Part shown: one piece after another, positions 28,544 through 36,320 of the stretch
Position numbering within the stretch: position 1 is the first letter of the stretch
How the letters are laid out: each line of letters opens with the position of its first letter
Assembly (NCBI GenBank): GCA_003218375.1
Contig: QHNH01000017.1
Coordinates: forward strand, 98,184 to 162,183
DNA: 64,000 nucleotides
From: Verrucomicrobiota bacterium
GTDB taxonomy: Bacteria > Verrucomicrobiota > Verrucomicrobiia > Chthoniobacterales > UBA10450
Direction: 5' to 3'
Program-made: the position numbers and the translations under genes
The notes under the pieces: generated by a model
Told to the model about the DNA's origin: nothing
What the model saw: only the letters and a program-made list of their open reading frames with translations
Database searches by the model: none

Positions 28544-30790
28544 GGGCGGTGGTGTGGGTATCAACTGATTTCGCGGCGTTTCCAGATCATAGATCGCGCC
28601 CCACTCGCCTGACGCGACGAGCGTCGCTTCCCGTTCCCACGGGCGCTTGCTCGCGGCGTAGTTCTGCTTTTCGTTGCGGCCCCAGAACAAATAGCGGGCG
28701 TGGAAGGAGCGGGCGAGTTCCTTCCAGTTTGGCGCGCCTAGCATCAGCGCCTGCAACTTCTTCTCCGTGTCCGCGAAATCGAATCCCTGGGTCCAAAGAT
28801 GGCCCGGATAACCGAGGACCATTTTTCTTCCTTGGAGCAGGATAGGGTGACCCCAGATCGGGTGACCGGCGAAACGCGCGTCCGCCGGCAGTTTCTTAAC
28901 AATCACTCCAACGCTATCCAGCTCGTAACGATCGGCTATGCCGTAGCCGGTTTCACTATCCTTTTTGGGGGCCAGTCCGCCAAACAGGGTGATAAGACCG
29001 GAAGTGAAGAGCGCCACGCAAACCACGGCCCGCAGAGGAACAGGCCAATGCACGATCAAGTCGGTCCAAAGAAACGGAAGGACAAGGAGGTAAGCCCAGG
29101 CGATGATCTTGATGTTGTCCCATTCCCAGGGAGCGAGCTTCACGAAGTAGCCAAGCAGGAAAATAGCGATGGCCGAAAGGAGGAATACCAGGCTAGCCGG
29201 CATCGTCGCGCTGGGAGCGCGATACTGTTTCCAAGCCCATCGTCCAGTCACAGCTATCGCGAAAGGCAGGGATAGGATAAACAACCAGCCGACCAACCGG
29301 AGACCGGTGCTGCCGCTCTCCCATATTCGTAGCTTGACCAGGTAGGCGAGAAGGAGAACCGGGATCGCCGGGACAAGGAACGCGCGACCTGCCGGCAGTT
29401 TGAAGTCGGGCGAGGAAAACATTTTCCAGAAGGCGAGGCCTGTAATTCCGATGAAGAAGAGGATCAGCGGAACCCAGAAGCCGAAATTGATCAGCCAAAA
29501 GGCCAGGTAGTTAAGCGGCTCGAATGGCAGAAACGACATTTTCATATCGCCCGGAACACCCTGGACCCAGCCCGGCTGCCATTTTATGAATGAGCCGGCG
29601 TGAAAGTAATCGGTAGTAATCCAGACGCAGAAGGTGGCGGGAAGCAGAGCCAGGCCGGCGATTAACATGGTTGTTTTGCCGACGTTGCGATCGCCCAGAA
29701 CAAAAAGGAAGGCGAGGACGACCGAGAGCGCGATGAAGGTATGCGAATGGTAGAGCGGCATCGTGGCGTAGAGCGATACCTCGAGCCAAAGAGGCAAAGG
29801 GGCGCGGCGGGGAGCGGGCAGGGTGGCGGCTCCTTCTTCCTCGGTTGGCGGCGGCTTCACTCGAGCTGGCTCGTCATACTCGGGAAAAAACCGTGCGCGC
29901 CATTGATAGAGCAGAAGAAGCGCGGCCGGAAAGGCGTAGAGCAGGCCGCGCTGGGTGACGAACATCGCCAGCGGAATACTTTTCCAGGCAATGTTATTCG
30001 CTCCCTGGTAATCGTGGAAGCTCGCCGTTTGCAAGAAACGAAAGATTGACAAGGCAATGCTTTTCAAACTGAGGACACCCTGGTTATCCCGAAAACTGAA
30101 TGTTTGCAGGATGCGAAATCCCACCACTCCGCCATTAAAGAGAAACGCGGCGATACCGAAAGTTCCCGCCCACCGATAAAGGGCATAGAAGGTGGCGATG
30201 GAGGCGATAAGACCAGTCCAGACAAGACCGCGGTTAACGTCGACCCCGAGGCAGGTCAGGAGCGCGTTGAATAAATCGATCCCGGCGGGATACCGCAGTT
30301 TACTGAAGGGTTCGATCGGGTTATCCGGCCAGAGAGGCACGCCGCTGGCGAAATGCTTTATATAAGTGAGGTGAAGGGAAAGGTCGCCGAGGTTGTTGAC
30401 CGATTGGACCTTCACTTCGTTGCCATCGTAGTAAATGAGCCAGGCAAAGGAGCGAACGGCAAAGATGGCGAAACAGGCGGCGAGCACCCAGAACCAGATG
30501 GATCCATACCGCCGGCGCGGAGTTTCGTTCGCCAGCGCTCTTCGGGCGCGCTCTTCGCGGCGTTGCTGGCGCTTGGACTTGGTCTCGGGAAGAGCGGGCG
30601 GCAGCTTCGGTTTGCGCACTCGCAGCGGAACCTCCGTCGTCGCCTGGTAGGCCAGGAATGCTATCAACAAGCCGGCTACGATGCAGAACGTAGCTATGGG
30701 CCGGCTTAATCCGTGGGCCAGGATTCCGGCGACCAGGCTAAGCAGCGTCGAAGCATTCAGAAAAGCGAGCGCAGCCGATAACCACTTCAT
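28526..30790 (-). CDS. Large multi-pass membrane protein, probable GT-C glycosyltransferase
   Basis: 754 aa with an estimated 14-16 hydrophobic helices. Two N-terminal helices are followed by a basic, charged loop (about 85-115). A loop with GDLSLHLTYIKHFASG and WPDNPIEPF after the next helix resembles the first outer loop of GT-C enzymes, where catalytic Asp/Glu residues sit. A second soluble insertion (about 310-335) is Pro/Glu-rich. The C-terminal about 100 residues look soluble. It starts 18 bases after the Agl23-like gene on the same strand, so the two probably work in one glycan-assembly step. Exact family and substrate are unknown. Confidence 0.7.
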   Translation of the reverse strand: MKWLSAALAFLNASTLLSLVAGILAHGLSRPIATFCIVAGLLIAFLAYQATTEVPLRVRKPKLPPALPETKSKRQQRREERARRALANETPRRRYGSIWFWVLAACFAIFAVRSFAWLIYYDGNEVKVQSVNNLGDLSLHLTYIKHFASGVPLWPDNPIEPFSKLRYPAGIDLFNALLTCLGVDVNRGLVWTGLIASIATFYALYRWAGTFGIAAFLFNGGVVGFRILQTFSFRDNQGVLSLKSIALSIFRFLQTASFHDYQGANNIAWKSIPLAMFVTQRGLLYAFPAALLLLYQWRARFFPEYDEPARVKPPPTEEEGAATLPAPRRAPLPLWLEVSLYATMPLYHSHTFIALSVVLAFLFVLGDRNVGKTTMLIAGLALLPATFCVWITTDYFHAGSFIKWQPGWVQGVPGDMKMSFLPFEPLNYLAFWLINFGFWVPLILFFIGITGLAFWKMFSSPDFKLPAGRAFLVPAIPVLLLAYLVKLRIWESGSTGLRLVGWLFILSLPFAIAVTGRWAWKQYRAPSATMPASLVFLLSAIAIFLLGYFVKLAPWEWDNIKIIAWAYLLVLPFLWTDLIVHWPVPLRAVVCVALFTSGLITLFGGLAPKKDSETGYGIADRYELDSVGVIVKKLPADARFAGHPIWGHPILLQGRKMVLGYPGHLWTQGFDFADTEKKLQALMLGAPNWKELARSFHARYLFWGRNEKQNYAASKRPWEREATLVASGEWGAIYDLETPRNQLIPTPPPSIPRQ

Positions 30791-30808
30791 TTGGATGCTG
30801 GCGCCGGG

Positions 30809-32410
30809 TTATTTCGCGGGCTTGCCCGAAAACTCGGGGACACGCCCCGGAAAGAGTTTGTAGAATACTTTCGTGTTGAAATAGAGCTTGGAAGTATCCT
30901 GGTAGGGCCGGATCGTCATCGGCTCCGTATAGTAGGTGTCGTGGAGCTTGGATTCGACTTCCTCAATCTTATCTTCCTGGACGACGAGAAAATCGCCGTC
31001 CAGCTTATCCGGCATGTTGTTGTGCTCGTAGTAGCCGACCTTCGTAAAGTCCCCGAGCATCCATGGGAGGGGATAGGTGCTGGTGCGGATCAAATGGCCT
31101 ACGAGTTGATAGTAGGTTGGATTCGCTTTCGCCAGGCGAAGAAGCGGTTTCGTGAGCTTCCAAACGTCGTTGTAGGTCTGCACGTAAACGTACGGTTCCC
31201 ATGCGAAAAACTGCCCCACGTTCGCTGGCGCGCTGCGTTCTGACTTCCAATTGAACTCGTTGAACGTACTGCACCGGAAGAAATTCAACGAGACACTGAG
31301 TCCGAGCGAGATCGCCAATAGGATTGCGGTCAAGGCGTAGGTGGCGCGGCGAAACTGGTCAGGCATGTTGAGAACCAAGGCTCCGAAAATGAAAAGCAGC
31401 GGCCAGACGATGCTGATGATGCACCATGGTGTCTTGTAGGTGACGATGCTATAGGCAAGGAAGGTGCCGACGCCGTAGATCGCCAAATAACGCAGGCTAA
31501 GGTTGCGAATCGTCTGGGTAAGGGGTGCAAGGACCAACGCGACAAGGACTGGCTGCTCATATCGCGTAATCAGTTGTAACCAGTAATAGACCGGTTTTTC
31601 ATGACCTGCGCCCTGGCTGCCCGTCTTGAACCAGGCAGCGAACGTCTTATACAAGCCGGTTACGCCGGGCCAGTTCATGAAGGCGCCGGAATAAAAAAAG
31701 ATGATGACAGCCAGGCCGGTCCCCGCGACAACGATAAGGTCGAGATAAGTCCAGCTCTGCTTCACGAGTTTCGCATCGGGCGTGGTCGTGATCCTATGCG
31801 ACATCCACGTAACGAAGCCAGCGATGAGGGCGCAGCCGACATGGATAATGTAGGTCTCCTTCGTCAAAATCATGCCGGCGAGACCCATGCCGGCGCACCA
31901 CAGATAATTAACGGTCCCCCGTTGCCACAGACCCAGCAGACCCAGGATGAAGAGCAGCGAGAAAAGAAGCAGCCAGACTTCGTGGATCGAGTAGCGGCCA
32001 TAGAAAACAAACCCGGGCGAGACCGCCATGGCGAGCGCGGCGAGGCGGCTGACATTGCGGCCGACGAACGGCTCGAACTTTAAAGTGAGATGAATCGAGA
32101 AGATGCTGGCCAGGACCACGGGCAAACGGATCGCCCAAAGGTTCCGGCCGAGAAGCGTCTGGCAGACCAGGAGAATATAGAAATGAAGCGGGCCGTGGTA
32201 ATTCGTGGGGTCGTAGCGGTAGAAGCCGCTCTTGACCATCTGGTCCACGAACCAGCCGTTGATCCCTTCGTCGAAGTGGGGCGGCTTGATCCCGAGCAGG
32301 AAAAAGCGGAGGAAAGCGCCGAGGCCCACGATGATCCAGGGCGTCCAATCGATTTCCCGCGCGCGCGCGAGCATGTCGTCGACTCGACTCCCGATCGTCG
32401 GAGAAATCAT
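30809..32410 (-). CDS. Agl23-like (TIGR03663-type) membrane glycosyltransferase
   Basis: 533 aa from ATG 32410. Longer in-frame starts (to 32491) would run into the divergent rfbB coding region and are rejected. The signature of the family is clear: LGIKPPHFDEGINGWF in the first outer loop (with the acidic pair expected at the GT-C site) and NYHGPLHFYILL after it, then about ten helices and a soluble C-terminal domain. In Archaea and some bacteria this family is tied to flippase or oligosaccharide assembly. It is divergent from rfbB by 37 bases and upstream of another GT-C-like membrane protein, pointing to cell-surface glycan synthesis. Confidence 0.82.
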   Translation of the reverse strand: MISPTIGSRVDDMLARAREIDWTPWIIVGLGAFLRFFLLGIKPPHFDEGINGWFVDQMVKSGFYRYDPTNYHGPLHFYILLVCQTLLGRNLWAIRLPVVLASIFSIHLTLKFEPFVGRNVSRLAALAMAVSPGFVFYGRYSIHEVWLLLFSLLFILGLLGLWQRGTVNYLWCAGMGLAGMILTKETYIIHVGCALIAGFVTWMSHRITTTPDAKLVKQSWTYLDLIVVAGTGLAVIIFFYSGAFMNWPGVTGLYKTFAAWFKTGSQGAGHEKPVYYWLQLITRYEQPVLVALVLAPLTQTIRNLSLRYLAIYGVGTFLAYSIVTYKTPWCIISIVWPLLFIFGALVLNMPDQFRRATYALTAILLAISLGLSVSLNFFRCSTFNEFNWKSERSAPANVGQFFAWEPYVYVQTYNDVWKLTKPLLRLAKANPTYYQLVGHLIRTSTYPLPWMLGDFTKVGYYEHNNMPDKLDGDFLVVQEDKIEEVESKLHDTYYTEPMTIRPYQDTSKLYFNTKVFYKLFPGRVPEFSGKPAK

Positions 32411-32447
32411 TGGCGCGACCTCGGCGGCGCTGCTAGTACCCGCAGCG

Positions 32448-33437
32448 ATGCGCATATTGGTGACCGGTGGCTGTGGCTTCATCGGGAGCAACTTTATTCG
32501 GTATATTTTGGAACATTACAAGCCGGCGTCGGTGAGCAATGTCGATGTGCTCACTTATGCCGGAAATCTCGCGAACCTGGACGGAGTCGCGGAGGAACAT
32601 GGCGAGCGCTACGAATTTTTCAAAGCCGATATCGCCAACGCCGACCAGATGGACGCGCTCATGACCGAGCATCCGTTTTATGCGGTCGTCAATTTCGCCG
32701 CCGAATCGCACGTTGATCGCAGCATCAACGATCCCCAGAACTTCATCCACACCAACGTCGTCGGCACCAGCATCCTGCTCGATTGCGCCCGGCGCCACGG
32801 CGTCCAGCGTTTCCTCCAGATCTCGACCGACGAAGTTTACGGGTCGTTAGGCGAAACCGGGAAGTTCACCGAGCAATCGCCGCTCGAGCCGAGCTCGCCC
32901 TATTCCGCGAGCAAAGCCGGTGCCGACCTCCTCGCGCTCGCCTGTCACAAAACTTTTGGCCAGGAAGTCATCGTCACCCGTTGCTCGAACAACTACGGTC
33001 CCTATCAGTTCCCCGAAAAACTGATCCCGCTCATGATCATCAACGCCATGCGCGACGACCCGCTGCCAGTTTACGGCGACGGCATGAACGTGCGCGACTG
33101 GATCCACGTCGAAGACCATTGCGCCGGAATCGTCGCCGCGCTCTTCGAAGGCCAACCCGGCGCCGTTTACAATTTCGGCGGCGACAGCGAGATGCCGAAT
33201 CTCGAAACCGTGAAGGCAATCCTGGGCAAGCTGGGCAAACCCGAGACCCTCATTTCCTACGTCACCGACCGCCTCGGCCACGATCGCCGTTACGCCATCG
33301 ATTCCTCCTTCGCCGAGCGCGAGCTAAAGTGGAAACGCCTCCACAATTTCAAGGAAGGCCTCGAGTCCACGATCGATTGGTACGCGAACAACCGCTTGTG
33401 GTGGGAACCGCTCCTCGAGCGCACCGGACGGCATTGA
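32448..33437 (+). CDS. rfbB: dTDP-glucose 4,6-dehydratase
   Basis: Second step of dTDP-L-rhamnose synthesis. An extended short-chain dehydrogenase: NAD-binding TGGCGFIGSN at the N-terminus, STDEVYGS with the active-site Thr-Asp-Glu, YSASKAGAD (Tyr and Lys) and RCSNNYGPYQFPEKL. ATG 32448 is chosen because the Rossmann strand follows directly; the open frame reaches 32232 but that part is antisense to the Agl23-like gene. 329 aa is typical. The rfbD-like gene (42783) that would finish the pathway is nearby but interrupted; rfbA and rfbC are not in the window. Confidence 0.95.
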   Translation: MRILVTGGCGFIGSNFIRYILEHYKPASVSNVDVLTYAGNLANLDGVAEEHGERYEFFKADIANADQMDALMTEHPFYAVVNFAAESHVDRSINDPQNFIHTNVVGTSILLDCARRHGVQRFLQISTDEVYGSLGETGKFTEQSPLEPSSPYSASKAGADLLALACHKTFGQEVIVTRCSNNYGPYQFPEKLIPLMIINAMRDDPLPVYGDGMNVRDWIHVEDHCAGIVAALFEGQPGAVYNFGGDSEMPNLETVKAILGKLGKPETLISYVTDRLGHDRRYAIDSSFAERELKWKRLHNFKEGLESTIDWYANNRLWWEPLLERTGRH

Positions 33438-33743
33438 ATCCTCAAACCGAGGAATACTGATCCCTAGGACTGACCCTTCCTTCTCCGCACGTGCGCAATG
33501 CAGCTATCCGGAAAGCAACCGATCCTCCCAACTTCAGATTGATTCTTGTTTGCGAGCTTGCGGTTAACGGTTGCACTTCGACTATACGGCGACCACAACC
33601 GACGGCGGAATACGTCCCTATGTCCGACACGGAACCCGAACCAGTCTCGTTATTGGCTAAAGGTGGTCGCTCGCCTAGAGAAAGCTTAGCCTCGGCGAGA
33701 ATGACTGAGAGACTCGAGGGATAAACACTGGGCGTTGGAAGGT
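33438..33743. other. Intergenic stretch, nothing recognised
   Basis: About 300 bases between rfbB and the convergent regulator gene. Short open frames exist but none shows a recognisable pattern, and I see no clear terminator hairpin. Confidence 0.5.
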
Positions 33744-34865
33744 TCAGATACTCTGAGCGAAAGCGCTGAGCGGGACGCGCAGTTTCGCTTCGGCGTCGAA
33801 GAAGGTAGGGCCCGACGACTGAAAGGCTTCCTGGTCGATCAGGTCGTCCACGATCTGTTCGGCGACCAGTTGCCAGTCGACGGTAACCAGATCGACCTGG
33901 ACGTCCGGCACGCGCGCGAAAGGCATGCTCACTGGTCCATTGATCAACGCGACTCGCTGCGCTTGCAGCAAATCCGCTACCGCATCCGGACCACGAAAGC
34001 AGAACTTCGACACCAGGGCGGAAGAAGAAAAGATGATGCCGCCGGTCTTCTTGCGTTGCAGCTCGCGCACGAAAGCTTCGCTTCGCTGGTTTTGATAGGT
34101 TGCCACAGACCAGGGAATCTCCAGTTCGTCGAGGATGCCGTGCAAGGTTTCGTCAAGGGCGGCTGAACGTTGTTCTTTCGACTCGACCACTGTGACTCGA
34201 TCGGGCTTCTGCGCTTTCCAATCAGTCAGCAAAGTCCGGATGGCCGATTCCCGGCGCACCTGGTAGCGGCAGGGGATATGGCAGTAGGAATCGTTCGCCA
34301 CGCCGAGGAGACGGATGCCCATGTCGGCCAGGTGCAAGGCGGTGAGGGCCGCTTCTTTACCGGGCTGAAACCAAACAACGGTGTCCACTTCATAAGCCTT
34401 GAACCGCTTGCTTAAGGCGTCGCTGCTGGCCTCCCCGGGTTCGAAGAAAGCCGTCGCTGCGGCAAATCCGCGGAGCCTTAGCTCGCGCCGGATCCGAATG
34501 AAAAACGTCCGGTAATCCTGGAGCGTGACAAACCGAGAGACCGACGCCGGGAACCCGACAAAGGAGCGAACTTTGAGTTGCCGGTCGAAGTGAAGACCTT
34601 GCAGGAGCGTCTTCGATCCGCGGACCCGGCTAAGAAGGCCTTCCTGTTCCAGGACGCGATAAGCTCGCGACACCGTGGAAACCGGGACATGGAAGTGCGC
34701 GGCAACGTCTCGCACGGAATGGAACGCGCGCGGTTGCTCTCGCTGGTTCTTGACCGCGACATCCCGCAGGATCGCGGTGAGCGCTTCAGTCTTATGATGC
34801 GCCTTGTCGAGCGCGCGCCGGTTGGGCAATGGGGCTAACACCCGCGTGACTTTTTTTCGAGCCAT
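33744..34865 (-). CDS. GntR-type winged-helix regulator with LacI-like effector domain
   Basis: 373 aa. A GntR-type winged helix at about residues 48-105 (FHSVRDVAAHFHVPVSTVSR, AYRVLEQEGLLSRVRGSKTLL) is followed by a periplasmic-binding-protein-like effector domain as in LacI/GalR regulators (about 118-373). The latter has VDTVVWFQPG, LADMGIRLLGV and GGIIFSSS strands. Such hybrids usually sense sugars or related ligands. The ligand and targets are not visible: rfbB converges on it, and upstream is gene debris. ATG 34865 begins a basic N-terminus (MARKKVTRV). Confidence 0.85.
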   Translation of the reverse strand: MARKKVTRVLAPLPNRRALDKAHHKTEALTAILRDVAVKNQREQPRAFHSVRDVAAHFHVPVSTVSRAYRVLEQEGLLSRVRGSKTLLQGLHFDRQLKVRSFVGFPASVSRFVTLQDYRTFFIRIRRELRLRGFAAATAFFEPGEASSDALSKRFKAYEVDTVVWFQPGKEAALTALHLADMGIRLLGVANDSYCHIPCRYQVRRESAIRTLLTDWKAQKPDRVTVVESKEQRSAALDETLHGILDELEIPWSVATYQNQRSEAFVRELQRKKTGGIIFSSSALVSKFCFRGPDAVADLLQAQRVALINGPVSMPFARVPDVQVDLVTVDWQLVAEQIVDDLIDQEAFQSSGPTFFDAEAKLRVPLSAFAQSI

Positions 34866-35066
34866 CTCCTGGAAGCTAAGGCCACTCCACAGCAGCCAAT
34901 TGTGTACTCAAGGTGTACCTAGCTGCTCCCAATCTGTTTGTCTAGCGATGGCTCCGGTTGTGGAGCGACCAACAACGATTGGAAGGCCACCGAGACCGGA
35001 CTCCGAGTGGTTATCGAAGTAGTCGAAATAACCCCGTTCCCCCGGATATTTCCTGAAAAAACAAAA

Positions 35067-35094
35067 CCGCGGCGAAACTTTCGCTTCGCCGCGG
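35067..35094 (-). terminator. Rho-independent terminator for the FN3 remnant
   Basis: Perfect ten-base stems CCGCGGCGAA (35067-35076) and TTCGCCGCGG (35085-35094) surround an eight-base loop. On the minus strand the hairpin is followed by TTTTGTTTTTTC. It stands about 85 bases after the stop codon at 35179-35181, as expected for the gene whose tail is preserved there. Confidence 0.8.
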
Positions 35095-35178
35095 CTCGCA
35101 AGATTTCTTTGGGAAAAACCTCTGTTTTGTCCTGGGGGACTTGTCCTTGGGGGACTCTGGGGGATTCCTTTCCGTTTC

Positions 35179-35310
35179 TTACACGACCATCGCGTTAGCC
35201 GGGCCGCCCCAACCGCTCGGGCCGGCGCTGCCGTTCGACTGCGCGCTCACCCAATAGACCTTGCCCGGGGTGAGACCACTGATCGTCGGGGAGCAACTGG
35301 CTTTGGAAGT
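35179..35310 (-). pseudogene. Orphan C-terminal tail of a fibronectin type III protein
   Basis: The minus frame ending at the TAA 35179-35181 reads ISGLTPGKVYWVSAQSNG, then SAGPSGWGGPANAMVV. This is the last strand pair and C-terminus of a fibronectin III domain, of the kind seen in FN3 proteins of soil Verrucomicrobia. Upstream (higher coordinates) the domain is missing; the frame instead runs open into the 21-base tandem array to 35601, with no start codon. The tail keeps its own terminator. It is read as a gene whose front was lost or replaced. Confidence 0.75.
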
Positions 35311-35562
35311 AAAACGACTCTGTTTGTCGTCAAAGCAACTCGTGTCGAGGTGAAAGCTACTCGGTTTTAGGAAAAACCGACTCTGTTTGCAGGCAAAGCA
35401 AGTCTGTTTGTGGTCAAAGCGAGCCGCTCTTGCGTCAAAGCAAGTCTGTTCGAGATCAAAGCAAATCGCTCTTAGGAAAAAGCGACTCTGTTTGCAGGCA
35501 AACCGACTCTGTTTCAGATCAAAGAAGGTCGCTTTCGAGCCAAACCGAGACGCTTTAACGGT
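35311..35562. repeat. Tandem array, twelve 21-base units
   Basis: Twelve contiguous units of exactly 21 bases, with no insertion or deletion. Ten start with AAAGC or AAACC; the consensus is close to AAAGCRACTCTGTTTGNNGNC. A thirteenth, weaker unit (35290-35310) overlaps the FN3 tail. Positions 1-3 are AAA in all twelve; positions 16-21 vary. The minus frame is open through all units and reads heptads such as DLKQSRF and ACKQSRF. The plus frame also gives heptads (for example KQVCLWS, NRLCFRS), with one TGA in unit 2. There are no spacers, so it is not CRISPR. Confidence 0.9.
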
Positions 35563-35627
35563 CGCGAAGCAGCGCTCGGGGAAAAGTTCTTGCCAAAGCG
35601 ATCATCCTTCGGCTTTAACTGCTCTTC

Positions 35628-36320
35628 GTGAAACTTCGGTTTCCCCTGGATTCGGTTATTGCCGGCCTTTTGCTAGCTGAGGCACTCTCTGCCGCCGCGC
35701 AAACGCTTCCCAGCCCGACACCACTTCCGTTCTCGTCGCCTTTGGCGTCAGCCACGATCGCACCGACGCCAACCATCGCGCCAACAGCAACACCGGCTCC
35801 TTCCATTCCGCCACCGCCCACGCCGCAGCCAGCGCCAATCGCCGCGTTTCCGGTGCCGCCACCAAATCCCGCGCCGCTGCTCGCGATGCCTGCGCGACGA
35901 GCGCCCGCCTCAGCTTCAAACCCTCCGACGCTCGTCCAGGTACAGCAGCTTACGCCCGTTGTCGAAATCTGGCGTCCTGCCGCTCTTACCCCTGAAGTTC
36001 CCACGCGCCGGGGCAAGTATCTCATCCCGGTTTTCATTGCTCCAAATGAAGTTCTGACAGTGCGGCTCCAGTTCGGACTTCTGGCTATTGGGAAAACTGT
36101 CGTGGTAACCAGAGCTCAGGGAGCGGTGCTTGATCCGCCGCAACAGGTTTTGGTTGTCCAATCTACCGGAGACTGCGCGGTCTCGGTCGCTTTGGCTCAA
36201 GGTTTTTCGAGCGGGGCAATCAAATTTTATTGCGAGGGAATCATAACCACCCTGCCCTTGTGGCGTTCCATTCCAGCGCAACAAGTCAGCCCGCAAGGCC
36301 GCACCGGACTCAAGCGATGA
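35628..36320 (+). CDS. Exported proline-rich protein coupled to the RHS gene
   Basis: 230 aa from GTG 35628. A signal peptide (MKLRFPLDSVIAGLLLAEALSAAAQ) is followed by about 75 residues rich in Pro, Thr and Ala (APTPTIAPTATPAPSIPPPP). A more ordered C-terminal part of about 120 residues has beta-type patterns (YLIPVFIAPNEVLTVRLQFG, GKTVVVTRAQG). I do not recognise the family. Its stop overlaps the ATG of the RHS gene (ATGA), so the two are translationally coupled. It may help export or anchor the RHS protein. Confidence 0.75.
   Translation: MKLRFPLDSVIAGLLLAEALSAAAQTLPSPTPLPFSSPLASATIAPTPTIAPTATPAPSIPPPPTPQPAPIAAFPVPPPNPAPLLAMPARRAPASASNPPTLVQVQQLTPVVEIWRPAALTPEVPTRRGKYLIPVFIAPNEVLTVRLQFGLLAIGKTVVVTRAQGAVLDPPQQVLVVQSTGDCAVSVALAQGFSSGAIKFYCEGIITTLPLWRSIPAQQVSPQGRTGLKR

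Noticed and set aside
33735-34166. A 143-codon plus-strand frame opposite the GntR-type regulator
   Set aside because: It mirrors the effector domain of a regulator with a complete winged helix and normal length.
35311-35562. CRISPR array
   Set aside because: Units are contiguous 21-mers with no spacers, variation is spread within units, and no cas gene is near.
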